Under the pieces are notes generated by a model. The model was not told the DNA's origin, did not search any database, and saw nothing but the letters and a program-made list of their open reading frames with translations. From Ignavibacteria bacterium (GTDB taxonomy: Bacteria; Bacteroidota; Ignavibacteria; Tepidaquicellales; Tepidaquicellaceae): 64,000 bases of DNA. The stretch spans positions 142,192 through 206,191 of the forward strand of contig JBAZNU010000006.1 of assembly GCA_041649015.1 (NCBI GenBank). Direction: 5' to 3'. A program made the position numbers and the translations under genes. This document shows positions 16,658 through 26,222 of this stretch, piece by piece. How positions within the stretch are numbered: the first letter of the stretch is position 1; each line of letters begins with the position of its first letter.

Positions 16658-18361
16658 ATGAAAAGGAAATTATTAATAAGAGACTTAACACTTCGCGACG
16701 GACAACAATCCTCTTTCGCGACAAGAATGACACAAAAGCAAATCGATTTGGTATTACCAATTTATCAGGATGCTGATTTTTATGCAGCTGAGGTATGGGG
16801 AGGAGCTGTTCCGGACTCAATAATGAGATATTTGAACGAAGACCCCTGGGACAGACTTGAGAAGATAAAAGCAGGGTTTGGTACAAAGACAAAACTGACT
16901 GCTCTATCAAGAGGAAGGAATCTATTTGGATATTCACCTTATCCCGAGGATGTAATAGAAGGATTCAACAGGTTAGCCATACAAAACGGTATAGATATAA
17001 TGAGAGTATTTGATGCATTGAATGACCTTGATAATATGCAGACGACGATTGACTACGTAAAGGCGAACGGCGGACTTGCGGATTGTGCTGTTTGTTACAC
17101 AGTTGATCCTCATTTTACATTTGCTGACAGAATAAAAGGTATGTTTTCAGGAACAAAGATTCCGCCAAAGATTTTTACTGTTGACTATTTTGTAGAGAAA
17201 GCAAAACAGCTAGAAAGAATGGGTGCTGATATAATTTCGATAAAAGACATGGCTGGCTTAATCCCACCTGACGTTGCATCGCCTTTAATAAAGAGGTTGA
17301 AAGCAGAGACAAAAGTACCCATAGACCTGCACACACACTGCACACCTGGTTACGGACTTGCATGTGCAATAGTTTCGATAGTTAATGATGTTGATATAGT
17401 GGATACAGTAATAGGAAACTTTGCGGGAGGACCAGCTGCACCGGCATTTGAGCTCGTTCAGATATTTTGTGATAAGCTTGGAATAGATACCGGTGTTAAT
17501 CTGAACAAGGTCACAGAAATCAACAAGCAATTATTTAATATAAGAAAAGAACTTGATAAGTTTGACGAGATGAAACAGTTTCCGATAGAAATTGACATTT
17601 CAAATTACACACTAACGAACGAGCAGAACGATTTATTTAATAAAGCGATTGATGCGGCAAAGCACGACAGAATTGAAGAAACGACAGAATTATGCCAGAA
17701 AATAGAAAAGATGTACAATTTCTGCGAACCAGATGAGATAGTTAAGGCAGCACAGATACCGGGTGGAATGTACACAAACATGTTAGCTCAATTAAAGCAA
17801 ATGAAGCTTGACCATCTGCTTGAGAAGGTATTAAAGACAGTTCCAAGAGTAAGACTTGATTCAGGATTACCACCGTTAGTAACACCGACGAGTCAGATTG
17901 TCGGCGTACAGGCAGTTTACAGCATAGTTTCGGAGAGCAAAGGAGAAGAATTTTACAGCAACAAGTCAACACAATTTGTGAATCTTGTTCAGGGGGTTTA
18001 CGGCAAGACGCCATATCAAATTAATCCTGATTTCAGAGAAATGATATGCGGGAACAGAGAAGAAATTCCTTATGATGTGTCAAAGTACAAAAAACAGAAT
18101 AATCCAAACTTACCTGAATTCGAAGATGTAAAATTAGCTAAGAATGAGAAAGAAGAACTGTTACTTGAGCTTTTCCCGACAGTAGCAGCAGGATTTTTGA
18201 GGAACAAGAGAGAAGTAGAGTATAAAAAGTTATTGGCAGAACTAAAGGCTTTGGAAGAAATTGAAGAACGGAAAATACATGAGGAAGCAGAGGTATATAA
18301 TTCGCTAAGTGATGATGAGAAGAAGACAAAACTTCTTGAAGGGCTATACAACAACTGGTAG
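16658..18361 (+). CDS. Transcarboxylase 5S-like / pyruvate-oxaloacetate carboxyltransferase subunit
   Basis: A 567-residue carboxyltransferase of the pyruvate carboxylase/OadA family that moves CO2 between carboxybiotin and pyruvate (oxaloacetate). The N-terminal HMGL-like barrel has the metal Asp in RDLTLRDGQQS, the catalytic lysine in SIKDMAGLIPP, and metal His residues in DLHTHCTPG. A conserved C-terminal carboxylase domain follows, but there is no in-cis biotinyl domain; the protein ends in a charged helical tail. With the 12S-like and free biotin carrier genes downstream this best fits the 5S subunit of methylmalonyl-CoA:pyruvate transcarboxylase. A pyruvate carboxylase B subunit is the alternative, yet no biotin carboxylase is in the window. 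Confidence 0.87.
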   Translation: MKRKLLIRDLTLRDGQQSSFATRMTQKQIDLVLPIYQDADFYAAEVWGGAVPDSIMRYLNEDPWDRLEKIKAGFGTKTKLTALSRGRNLFGYSPYPEDVIEGFNRLAIQNGIDIMRVFDALNDLDNMQTTIDYVKANGGLADCAVCYTVDPHFTFADRIKGMFSGTKIPPKIFTVDYFVEKAKQLERMGADIISIKDMAGLIPPDVASPLIKRLKAETKVPIDLHTHCTPGYGLACAIVSIVNDVDIVDTVIGNFAGGPAAPAFELVQIFCDKLGIDTGVNLNKVTEINKQLFNIRKELDKFDEMKQFPIEIDISNYTLTNEQNDLFNKAIDAAKHDRIEETTELCQKIEKMYNFCEPDEIVKAAQIPGGMYTNMLAQLKQMKLDHLLEKVLKTVPRVRLDSGLPPLVTPTSQIVGVQAVYSIVSESKGEEFYSNKSTQFVNLVQGVYGKTPYQINPDFREMICGNREEIPYDVSKYKKQNNPNLPEFEDVKLAKNEKEELLLELFPTVAAGFLRNKREVEYKKLLAELKALEEIEERKIHEEAEVYNSLSDDEKKTKLLEGLYNNW

Positions 18362-18402
18362 AAAGAACATTTTAAAATATATTATAATTTAACGGAGTTA
18401 CA

Positions 18403-19962
18403 ATGTCAATCAATGAGAAAATAAAAGAATTATTTGACCTGCGGGACCAAGCCAGGTTAGGGGGTGGTGAGAAAAGGATTAAAGCCCAGCACAGAAAGGG
18501 CAAATTAACAGCAAGAGAGAGAATAGACCTCTTACTCGATGAAGGAAGTTTTGAAGAATTTGATATGTTTGTATCGCACAGATGTATTGATTTCGGTCTT
18601 GAAGAGGAAACTTATTTATCAGACGGAGTCGTAACGGGATACGGAACAATAGACGGAAGGCTTGTTTACGTATTTTCACAGGACTTTACTGTATTCGGCG
18701 GTTCACTATCAGAGATGTATGCACAGAAGATTTGCAAGGTGATGGATATGGCGATGAAAGTAGGAGCACCTGTTGTTGGGATAAATGATTCAGGCGGAGC
18801 AAGGATACAAGAAGGTGTTAAATCGCTCGGCGGATACGCGGATATATTCCAGAGGAACGTATTAGCTTCCGGTGTAATACCTCAGATATCGGCCGTATTC
18901 GGACCATGCGCAGGCGGTGCGGTTTACTCCCCTGCATTAACAGATTTTATAATAATGTCAAAGCAAACGGGATACATGTTTATAACAGGACCGAAGGTTG
19001 TGAAGACAGTGACAGGTGAAGCAGTGACTGATGAAGAGCTTGGCGGAGCGTATATACATGCGACGAAATCAGGAGTGTCGCATTTTACCGTTAACAACGA
19101 GGAAGACGGTATAATGCTGATTCGAAAATTACTTTCCTATTTACCGCAGAATAATTTTGAAGATCCTCCCACATATCCATGCTCTGACCCGATTGACAGG
19201 ATAGAAGACTCACTTAATGAGGTTATACCGGATAGTCCAAACAAACCGTATGATATTATAGATGTAATAGATTCAATAGTTGACCATGGGGAATTTCTTG
19301 AAGTACAGGCAGGTTTTGCAAGGAACATAGTGAACGGATTTGCAAGGATGAACGGTTCTACAGTTGGTATAGTCGGAAACCAGCCAAAATTTCTTGCGGG
19401 TGTACTTGATATAGCGGCATCGAGAAAAGCGGCAAGGTTTGTAAGATTTTGCGATGCTTTTAACATTCCAATAATAACACTTGTTGACGTTCCTGGATAT
19501 TTACCGGGTACAGCACAGGAATACGGCGGAATAATAATACACGGTGCAAAGCTGCTATATGCTTACGCAGAAGCAACAGTACCGAAAGTAACAGTAATAC
19601 TCCGTAAAGCATACGGCGGTGCATACGACGTTATGGGTTCCAAGCATTTAAGAGGAGATTTAAACTATGCATGGCCAACAGCAGAAATATCAGTTATGGG
19701 ACCAAAGGGAGCGATAGAGGTACTTTATTTCCGTGAGCTAAAAGAGATAGCGGACGAGAAGGAAAAAGTAAAGTTCATAGCAGAGAAAGAAGCAGAATAC
19801 AGGAACAAATTTGCGACACCATACGAAGCGGCAAAATACGGATATATTGATGATGTTATTGAGCCAAAGAATACAAGGTTCAGAATAATTAAGGCACTTC
19901 AATCACTTGTAACGAAGAAAGAAACGAATCCTCCGAAAAAACATTCTAATTTACCATTATAG
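18403..19962 (+). CDS. Acyl-CoA carboxyltransferase (12S / propionyl-CoA carboxylase beta type)
   Basis: A 519-residue crotonase-fold carboxyltransferase, family of propionyl-CoA carboxylase beta, methylmalonyl-CoA decarboxylase alpha and transcarboxylase 12S. It moves CO2 between (methyl)malonyl-CoA and biotin. Visible are the start RGGEKR-like region (GGGEKRIKAQHRKGKLTARE), the first oxyanion loop GINDSGGARIQEG, FGPCAGGAVYSPA, and the second-domain loops VDVPGYLPGTAQEYGG and KAYGGAYDVMGSKHL. It begins 41 bp after the 5S-like gene and 8 bp before a small subunit gene, so one operon is very likely. Substrate is probably methylmalonyl-CoA/propionyl-CoA. Confidence 0.92.
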   Translation: MSINEKIKELFDLRDQARLGGGEKRIKAQHRKGKLTARERIDLLLDEGSFEEFDMFVSHRCIDFGLEEETYLSDGVVTGYGTIDGRLVYVFSQDFTVFGGSLSEMYAQKICKVMDMAMKVGAPVVGINDSGGARIQEGVKSLGGYADIFQRNVLASGVIPQISAVFGPCAGGAVYSPALTDFIIMSKQTGYMFITGPKVVKTVTGEAVTDEELGGAYIHATKSGVSHFTVNNEEDGIMLIRKLLSYLPQNNFEDPPTYPCSDPIDRIEDSLNEVIPDSPNKPYDIIDVIDSIVDHGEFLEVQAGFARNIVNGFARMNGSTVGIVGNQPKFLAGVLDIAASRKAARFVRFCDAFNIPIITLVDVPGYLPGTAQEYGGIIIHGAKLLYAYAEATVPKVTVILRKAYGGAYDVMGSKHLRGDLNYAWPTAEISVMGPKGAIEVLYFRELKEIADEKEKVKFIAEKEAEYRNKFATPYEAAKYGYIDDVIEPKNTRFRIIKALQSLVTKKETNPPKKHSNLPL

Positions 19963-19970
19963 GAGACAGG

Positions 19971-20213
19971 ATGAGATTATTAAAAAAGACACAACAGGCA
20001 AAAGGAAAGACCGAAGCAAAGTCCCCTGCAGTAAAGACAGCGAAGAAATCTACTGAAGATGAGATTGCAATTGCAATAGGAACAGCAATATATCTTTACA
20101 CTCAGCAGCAGTTTACTGAAAAGCAGGACCTTAAAATGACAATCAAAAGAACAGACAGGCCATATACACCATGGGGACAGAAGATTTACATGATGAGAAA
20201 ATGGCCCCGTTAA
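19971..20213 (+). CDS. Small subunit of the biotin carboxyltransferase complex (hypothetical)
   Basis: An 80-residue basic protein between the 12S-like gene and the biotin carrier gene. It has a Lys/Ala-rich N-terminus, a helix EIAIAIGTAIYLYTQQQ too short and polar for a sure membrane span, and a C-terminal PYTPWGQKIYMMRKWPR that looks like a conserved docking tail. Position and size match the small delta/epsilon or OadG-like subunits that tie carboxyltransferase and biotin carrier together in related complexes. I cannot show homology from sequence alone. The GGAGACAGG before the ATG is a good ribosome site. Confidence 0.75.
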   Translation: MRLLKKTQQAKGKTEAKSPAVKTAKKSTEDEIAIAIGTAIYLYTQQQFTEKQDLKMTIKRTDRPYTPWGQKIYMMRKWPR

Positions 20214-20231
20214 AAATTAATAAAAAATAAG

Positions 20232-20672
20232 ATGAAAAATTTTAAAATAACAGTCAACAATAATACTTACGATATCAATGTTCTAACATTTGAGAACACG
20301 AAAGTAAAAATTGAAGTAAACGGCAAGCCTTACGAAGTAGGAATTGAGAAACCTGAAACCACGGGAAAGACACCAACGCTCGTAAGGGAAAAAGCAAGTA
20401 CCGGAGGGGACTCGACAAAATCTACGGCATTAACAAGCTCCCCCACAGAGAAAAAAGGTGCTGGTGTGATGAAAGCGCCGTTACCCGGGACTATAATAAA
20501 AGTGTTCGTAAAAGTCGGTGATGAGGTTAAAGTCGGAACGAATCTTCTGACATGGGAAGCGATGAAGATGGAAAATAACTTAACATCCGACAGAGAGGGA
20601 AAAATAAAAACCTTGAAAGTTAAACCCGGCGATAATATATTGGAGGGAGATATTTTAGTAGAAATTGAATAA
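20232..20672 (+). CDS. Biotin carboxyl carrier protein (1.3S-like)
   Basis: A 146-residue free biotin carrier. Residues about 1-75 form a small beta domain and a Thr/Ser/Gly-rich flexible linker; residues 80-146 are the biotinyl domain, with MKAPLPGTIIKVFVKVGDEV and the biotinylation motif EAMKMEN (Lys112, 34 residues from the C-terminus, as usual). It shuttles carboxyl groups between the 5S-like and 12S-like enzymes encoded upstream. Last gene of the operon; a hairpin follows at 20725. Confidence 0.93.
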   Translation: MKNFKITVNNNTYDINVLTFENTKVKIEVNGKPYEVGIEKPETTGKTPTLVREKASTGGDSTKSTALTSSPTEKKGAGVMKAPLPGTIIKVFVKVGDEVKVGTNLLTWEAMKMENNLTSDREGKIKTLKVKPGDNILEGDILVEIE

Positions 20673-20724
20673 ATAGTTTCTTACATATCCAATCATACGA
20701 TTCCTATCGTATTTACTTTCACGA

Positions 20725-20757
20725 GGGTAAGCCTATATGGGGAGGTTTACCCTTTAA
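20725..20757 (+). terminator. Probable terminator after carboxyltransferase operon
   Basis: GGGTAAGCC (20725-20733) pairs with GGTTTACCC (20744-20752) with one G-U, and TTTAATTTT follows. It lies 53 bp after the biotin carrier stop. Confidence 0.7.
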
Positions 20758-20836
20758 TTTTGCAACAATTGTGTTTGAATATCATAATCTAATTTTATAT
20801 TTTAACTAACTTTATTATTCAATTTAGAAGATATTA

Positions 20837-23314
20837 ATGAGATTAATTTTACTCCTATTACTGTTATCATATGCTTTTTCAAGTATAAAAAGTCAGAATT
20901 TGGAACAGCCTGATTATTCAAAATTTCAGACACGGGTAATACCACCATTCAATTATTCACCATCACCATTAAATACTGAAAGCAGCATTATAACTAATTC
21001 AGAGGGGTATGATAATTTTCATCTTGGAACTGATTTTGGTGAGCCACATATTGCAACAAATCCGAATGATTTCAGAAACAGTGCTACAGCATACAACATA
21101 AACAACTATTATGTAACGTTTAACGGAATTGACTGGGAAAAGAGACCGGTATCATTTCCGAGTTCTTCGGCAATTGGAGATCCTGTGATTACATACGACA
21201 GTACCGGAAATTTATATTATTTACAGATGTACCAGATTGGTTCACTTTACGGAGGATGGGTTGCAAAATCAACGAACAAGGGATTAACTTTTCATCAAGT
21301 AACAAGCGCATATTCGTTTAACGGTGGACTCGGTGATAAGCCATGGATATGTGCAGACCAGACAGGCGGACCTTACAGCAATTTTTTATATGTGGGGTGG
21401 AGACAATTTGGTTCAACAGGTATGAGATTTGTAAGGAGCACAAACGGCGGACAAAGCTGGTCAACTCCGATTGTACTATCCGGAAGCCAAGGAGCATACG
21501 TGTGTACAGGAGCTAACGGCAGTATACAGGGAGGGAATCTTTATTTCGGATGCATATCAGGAAGCAATATATTAGTTTACAGGTCATCAAACGGAGGAGA
21601 AAATTTTGGTTCAGCAGTTACTGCGGTGTCGGGAATTACGGGACCGGGAGTTATTTGTGCAGGAAGGAATACGATGAAGAACTGTATAAGAACAGAATAC
21701 TTTCCAAGAATGACTGCTGATAACAGTTATACATCAACACGTGGGAATGTATATGTTGTGTATGCGGCAAAACCCGGGGGTGGTGACCTTGCAAATATTT
21801 ATCTGGCGAGGTCGACAGATTACGGAGCTACCTGGAGCGCACCCGTGAAAGTTAATGACGACAATACGCTAACTGATCAATGGATGCCGGCAATAACGAT
21901 TGATAAAACAACGGGCAAGATTTTCATTTACTGGTATGATTCAAGAAACGACCCCGCAGGAAACTTACTAACTGAAATGTGGGGAACACATTCAACGAAC
22001 GGAGGAGTTACTTTTGCATCCAATTACAGGATTTCAAATACTCAATTCAATCCAAGCGCGATGGCGATAGGTCAACCTGGCGGAGAGAATTACATGGGAG
22101 ATTACATAGGCAATTCATCAGTAACGAGTACGACTTCATTAAACTCATTCATGGATGCAAGGTACAGCAATCTTGGAAGTTTTGTTTCTTACGGACCAGA
22201 TTTTGCGATGCAATCGAGTATAAATCAAAATTATTTAAACGATAACGATTCGATTTCGGTTACAATAAAAGTACCTTCAGTCAGAGGCGGTTTTAATGAG
22301 AGAGTAAAATTCATATTAACACTTGATACACTTCCAGCAAGCGGATCGATACAATTAGGTTTTAAAAACGGAAAAGACACTATAACAACATTTCCTGACT
22401 CAGTTGGAATTACCGTTAGACTGGCGGGTACAGTAAGTCCCGGCAGATACAGGTTAAACATTACGGGCAGTGGAGTGAAGGGAATTCCTGTCCACAGAAG
22501 AACTGTAGAACTTCTGGTAAACTCTTCATTAGTAAACGTAGGAACAAACAGAGAAGGAATATGCGATTTTACGGTTAACGGGAACCAATTCAACACAAGA
22601 CAAAACATACTGTTTGCGAACGGTTCAATGATAACCGTCAAAGCTATCAGCCCAAAAACAGCGGGAGGATTTCAATACATATTCAAAAACTGGTCAGACG
22701 GCGGAGATACATCACATAGCATCAGCATAACATCGCCTATGACACTTACGGCGAATTACAGGGCGGCATACAAGATGTTTTTAAACTCTATAGCCGGAAA
22801 TACATTCGGCGGTGGATTATTTTATGATTCAGCATCATCAACGACATTTGGAGTAACATCGAGAGTAGTAAATTTTAATGGTTCGACCTACAGTTTCAGA
22901 GGCTGGACGGGTTCAGGAACCGGAGCTTACACAAGTCCCGACAGTTCGGGAAACGACACATCAATAACAATTACAATTAATAATCCTATAATAGAAACAG
23001 CTCGTTGGCAGCAAATAGTAGGAATTAACAATATGAGCAGTGAGACGCCTGCAGAATGGAAGTTGCATCAGAACTATCCTAATCCGTTTAATCCAGTAAC
23101 GAATATAACAATAGATATTTTAAAGAGCGAAAGCGTAAAACTGATTGTATATGATGCCTTAGGAAGAGAAACAGAAACACTAATAAACGAAATACTCACA
23201 CCCGGAAAATATAATGTATCGTTCAATGCTTCAAAATACTCAAGCGGAATATATTTTTACAGAATAATATCCGATAGTTTTAAAGATATCAAAAAGATGT
23301 TATTAATTAAATAA
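20837..23314 (+). CDS. T9SS-exported BNR-propeller protein 1
   Basis: An 825-residue secreted protein. A signal peptide covers about residues 1-20. Residues 40-470 form a sialidase-like propeller with Asp-box motifs (STNGGQSW, SSNGGENFG, STDYGATW). About 565-735 carry two beta-repeat modules with NWSDGGDT and GWTGSGTG, a pattern seen in cell-surface bacterial repeat domains. The C-terminal 90 residues are a T9SS type-A sorting domain: LHQNYPNPFNPVTNI, then a YDALGRE turn and a final GIYFYRI. It should be cut and released or anchored outside the cell. No catalytic sialidase residues are evident, so glycan binding or a structural role is as likely as hydrolysis. A close paralogue follows after 8 bp. 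Confidence 0.88.
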   Translation: MRLILLLLLLSYAFSSIKSQNLEQPDYSKFQTRVIPPFNYSPSPLNTESSIITNSEGYDNFHLGTDFGEPHIATNPNDFRNSATAYNINNYYVTFNGIDWEKRPVSFPSSSAIGDPVITYDSTGNLYYLQMYQIGSLYGGWVAKSTNKGLTFHQVTSAYSFNGGLGDKPWICADQTGGPYSNFLYVGWRQFGSTGMRFVRSTNGGQSWSTPIVLSGSQGAYVCTGANGSIQGGNLYFGCISGSNILVYRSSNGGENFGSAVTAVSGITGPGVICAGRNTMKNCIRTEYFPRMTADNSYTSTRGNVYVVYAAKPGGGDLANIYLARSTDYGATWSAPVKVNDDNTLTDQWMPAITIDKTTGKIFIYWYDSRNDPAGNLLTEMWGTHSTNGGVTFASNYRISNTQFNPSAMAIGQPGGENYMGDYIGNSSVTSTTSLNSFMDARYSNLGSFVSYGPDFAMQSSINQNYLNDNDSISVTIKVPSVRGGFNERVKFILTLDTLPASGSIQLGFKNGKDTITTFPDSVGITVRLAGTVSPGRYRLNITGSGVKGIPVHRRTVELLVNSSLVNVGTNREGICDFTVNGNQFNTRQNILFANGSMITVKAISPKTAGGFQYIFKNWSDGGDTSHSISITSPMTLTANYRAAYKMFLNSIAGNTFGGGLFYDSASSTTFGVTSRVVNFNGSTYSFRGWTGSGTGAYTSPDSSGNDTSITITINNPIIETARWQQIVGINNMSSETPAEWKLHQNYPNPFNPVTNITIDILKSESVKLIVYDALGRETETLINEILTPGKYNVSFNASKYSSGIYFYRIISDSFKDIKKMLLIK

Positions 23315-23322
23315 AAACAAAA

Positions 23323-25845
23323 ATGAAAGCACTTAAACTCTCAATTGCCTTATTAATTATTACAGGCACCGTATTAATTGCGAACTCAATTTTTTCGCAG
23401 AGCAATAATCATGGCTGGGATGATCCAAACCTTGACAGGATTCCAAAGAATTTGCTTCAGCAGTCGCAGAACCAGCAGAATTTTTCACCTTATTCTATCA
23501 ATTCATCGATTGTAACGGATGCTTATGGTTATGATAATTTCATTTTAGGAACTGATTTTGCAGAGCCTCATGTTGCGGTAAATCCAAGAGATCCACTTCA
23601 GTATTTTACGGCGTTTAATACGAATAATACCTATTATACAATGAATGGTCTAGACTGGTACAGGAATAATCCAACATTTCCGGGATATACAATGATGGGT
23701 GACCCAGTTGTTGCTTACGACAGTCTTGGTAACGTCTATTATGAAAACATGTACGGAGACGGCAACAATATATTCGGCACACAAATAGCAATTTCAAGCG
23801 ATAACGGACTGAACTGGACATACACAACGGGTAACAGTGGAAATGATAAGAACTGGATTGCAGCAGATCAGAGCGCAGGACCTTATACAAATTTTGTTTA
23901 TACGACTATAACTTCCGGTCAAACATGTAACGTTTTCAGAAGTACTAACAGGGGGCAATCATTTATTCATGCTCAAACTTTGACACCTCATAATTTACCG
24001 GGAGCAATGCCATGCGTAGGACCGAATGTAATTGGAGGTGACGTACCGGGAGGATGTGTATATGTTGTAACAAATTCCGGAAATTCATTTGCAGCAATAT
24101 ATTCATTTTTCGTTTCAACAAACGGAGGATCTTCATTCACAATGAAATCGCAACAAAATTTTGTCGGATATTTAGGAACAAACGTCGGCGGCAGAAACAG
24201 TGTTCAGAATATGAGGACGAGACCGTATCCATTTATTACAGCAGATAACAGTTACGGACCTTACAGGGGAAGATTGTATCTTGTATATGCAACAAATCAA
24301 CCGGCAGGAAACGGGAACAAACCTGATTTATTCTGCAGGTATTCAACTGACCAAGGGGCAACATTTTCTGCACCGGTACTAATAAATGACGATATAAATC
24401 CTACAGCAAATCATCAATGGCATCCGGCAATATGGTGCGATAAGCAGACAGGAAGACTATTCGTAAAATGGCTTGACACAAGGGATACACCAACGAGTGA
24501 TTCTTGTGATGTATATGCTTCATATTCGACGAATGGCGGTGTATCATTTGTTCAGAACCAAAAACTAACGACAGCAAAATTTAAGATTGATTGTTCAACA
24601 TGCGGAGGAGGCGGTACACCAAGATATCAGGGGGATTACGATGGTATAACATCATACGGCAGAACCTCTTTGGCGGTATGGACAGATTTCAGAGCAAGTT
24701 CGTTTGGGAGCTATACAGCATACTATCCGGACTATGCTATGACTATTAACGCTCAAGAAACATTTATCGAAAACAATGACAGTACATTTATTAAAGTAAC
24801 AGTTCCTTCGGTTAAAAGTTACACAGATTATGTGAAATTCACGGCTTCGGTTGACACTCTCCCCGCAGCAGGAACGCTTCAGTTAAGTTTTGTTAATGGA
24901 AAGGATTCGATTTTCAGTTATCCCGATTCTGTTACTGTCAGAATAAAAACAATTGGTTCTGTAACACCGGGAGTTTACGGAATTATTATAACGGGTAAAG
25001 GTCCCAACGGAATTCCAGTACATAGAAGAATCCAAAATATTGACGTAAATGTAGCTACGTTGAGTATAGGTACAAACAGAAACGGAATATGTGATTTTAA
25101 GATTAATAATGTACAGTATAATACAAGACAAACGATAACTTTTAATATTGGATCATCAGTTACGATTCAAGCAATGAGTCCTAAGACAGTTGGTACAACA
25201 AGATATGTTTATACAAACTGGTCACAAGGCGGAGATACCACACAGACTATCACTGTTACCGGACCCGGAACATATACGGCAATTTACAAACCTCAGTACA
25301 GATTAATTATGAACTCAACAATTGGAAATACATTCGGCGGCGGGCTATATTACGACTCTGCGGTTACTTTCCAATTCGGGGTCAATTCCAGAATTTTTAC
25401 GACTGGCGGTTCGACATACAGATTTAAAGGCTGGACGGGTTCCGGCAATGGGGCGTATATTAGTCCTGATACTTTAGGTATGGACACGATAATAAGTATA
25501 GCAATAAATAACGCAATATCTGAGACAGCAAACTGGGCATTACATACAGTAGGGATATCAAGTATAGGAACAGAAATTCCGAGTGAATTCAAACTATACC
25601 AGAACTATCCAAATCCATTTAATCCAGTGACCAACATCAATTTTGATGTTCCAAAAGCAGGACTTGTTCAGATTAGGGTTTATGATATTCTTGGAAAAGA
25701 AGTAGAAGTACTAGCAGACGAATTTCTGCAGCCGGGTAAGTATAAGGCAACATTCAATGCTGGAAAATTTGCAAGCGGGATTTATTTCTACAGAATTAAT
25801 ACATCATCATTCACTGATATAAAAAGAATGATAGTTCTGAAATAA
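23323..25845 (+). CDS. T9SS-exported BNR-propeller protein 2
   Basis: An 840-residue paralogue of the upstream gene with the same order: signal peptide, Asp-box propeller (SSDNGLNW, STDQGATF, STNGGVSF), a beta domain, two GWTGSG/NWSQGGDT repeat modules and a T9SS type-A sorting domain (LYQNYPNPFNPVTNI to the end). The segment YGYDNFILGTDFAEPHVAVNP near the N-terminus is almost the same as in paralogue 1, so its first 20 residues mark the family. A CSTCGGGG loop around residue 425 is unique to this copy. Tandem duplication then divergence is the simplest history. Function beyond surface or extracellular binding is unknown. Confidence 0.88.
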   Translation: MKALKLSIALLIITGTVLIANSIFSQSNNHGWDDPNLDRIPKNLLQQSQNQQNFSPYSINSSIVTDAYGYDNFILGTDFAEPHVAVNPRDPLQYFTAFNTNNTYYTMNGLDWYRNNPTFPGYTMMGDPVVAYDSLGNVYYENMYGDGNNIFGTQIAISSDNGLNWTYTTGNSGNDKNWIAADQSAGPYTNFVYTTITSGQTCNVFRSTNRGQSFIHAQTLTPHNLPGAMPCVGPNVIGGDVPGGCVYVVTNSGNSFAAIYSFFVSTNGGSSFTMKSQQNFVGYLGTNVGGRNSVQNMRTRPYPFITADNSYGPYRGRLYLVYATNQPAGNGNKPDLFCRYSTDQGATFSAPVLINDDINPTANHQWHPAIWCDKQTGRLFVKWLDTRDTPTSDSCDVYASYSTNGGVSFVQNQKLTTAKFKIDCSTCGGGGTPRYQGDYDGITSYGRTSLAVWTDFRASSFGSYTAYYPDYAMTINAQETFIENNDSTFIKVTVPSVKSYTDYVKFTASVDTLPAAGTLQLSFVNGKDSIFSYPDSVTVRIKTIGSVTPGVYGIIITGKGPNGIPVHRRIQNIDVNVATLSIGTNRNGICDFKINNVQYNTRQTITFNIGSSVTIQAMSPKTVGTTRYVYTNWSQGGDTTQTITVTGPGTYTAIYKPQYRLIMNSTIGNTFGGGLYYDSAVTFQFGVNSRIFTTGGSTYRFKGWTGSGNGAYISPDTLGMDTIISIAINNAISETANWALHTVGISSIGTEIPSEFKLYQNYPNPFNPVTNINFDVPKAGLVQIRVYDILGKEVEVLADEFLQPGKYKATFNAGKFASGIYFYRINTSSFTDIKRMIVLK

Positions 25846-25866
25846 TAAGCTGTAAACATTGAAAAT

Positions 25867-25893
25867 AAAGGGGATTTTTGAATCCCCTTTTTT
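25867..25893 (+). terminator. Terminator after the propeller gene pair
   Basis: AAAGGGGATT / AATCCCCTTT 10-bp stem with TTTG loop, followed by a run of T, 22 bp after the stop codon. A textbook intrinsic terminator. Confidence 0.92.
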
Positions 25894-25989
25894 ATATATT
25901 GATGGGAACAAAATTTGTACAAAAATGTAAATATTATGTTGCATTTTTTAGTTAAAAAAATGATTAATTTAGATAGTTGATTTAAAACA

Positions 25990-26214
25990 TTGGTTATTAA
26001 AGAAGAAATATTAGAAAAAGGTTTAAAGAAATTCCGTATCATGGTTGAATTTGACGGAGAAAACTACGTTGCGAGCGGATATCTCGATGGTAATTTAATC
26101 AACAAAACAAGCCAAGCTGTAACTGAAAGCCAATCAAACAAGGAAAATAATGATGCAATAGTAGATAACCTATTATTTCTTATCAAAGACGATATATTAA
26201 ACCACAATTACTAA
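25990..26214 (+). CDS. Small hypothetical protein upstream of YrdC-family gene
   Basis: A 74-residue acidic protein, or 57 residues if the ATG at 26041 is used in place of the TTG at 25990; MVEFDGENYVASGYLDG right after that ATG looks like the folded core. It resembles short strand-rich proteins found beside translation genes but I cannot name a family. It ends 8 bp before the YrdC-family gene and is probably co-transcribed with it. Confidence 0.55.
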   Translation: MVIKEEILEKGLKKFRIMVEFDGENYVASGYLDGNLINKTSQAVTESQSNKENNDAIVDNLLFLIKDDILNHNY

Positions 26215-26222
26215 ATAAATAC

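Noticed and set aside
16658..18361. Calling this a complete oxaloacetate decarboxylase alpha subunit or PycB.
   Set aside because: There is no in-cis biotinyl domain and no membrane beta subunit nearby, and a free biotin carrier is encoded in the same operon.
20837..25845. Annotating the two propeller proteins as sialidases.
   Set aside because: Asp-box repeats are seen, but these occur in many non-enzymatic propellers, and I could not place the catalytic residues.
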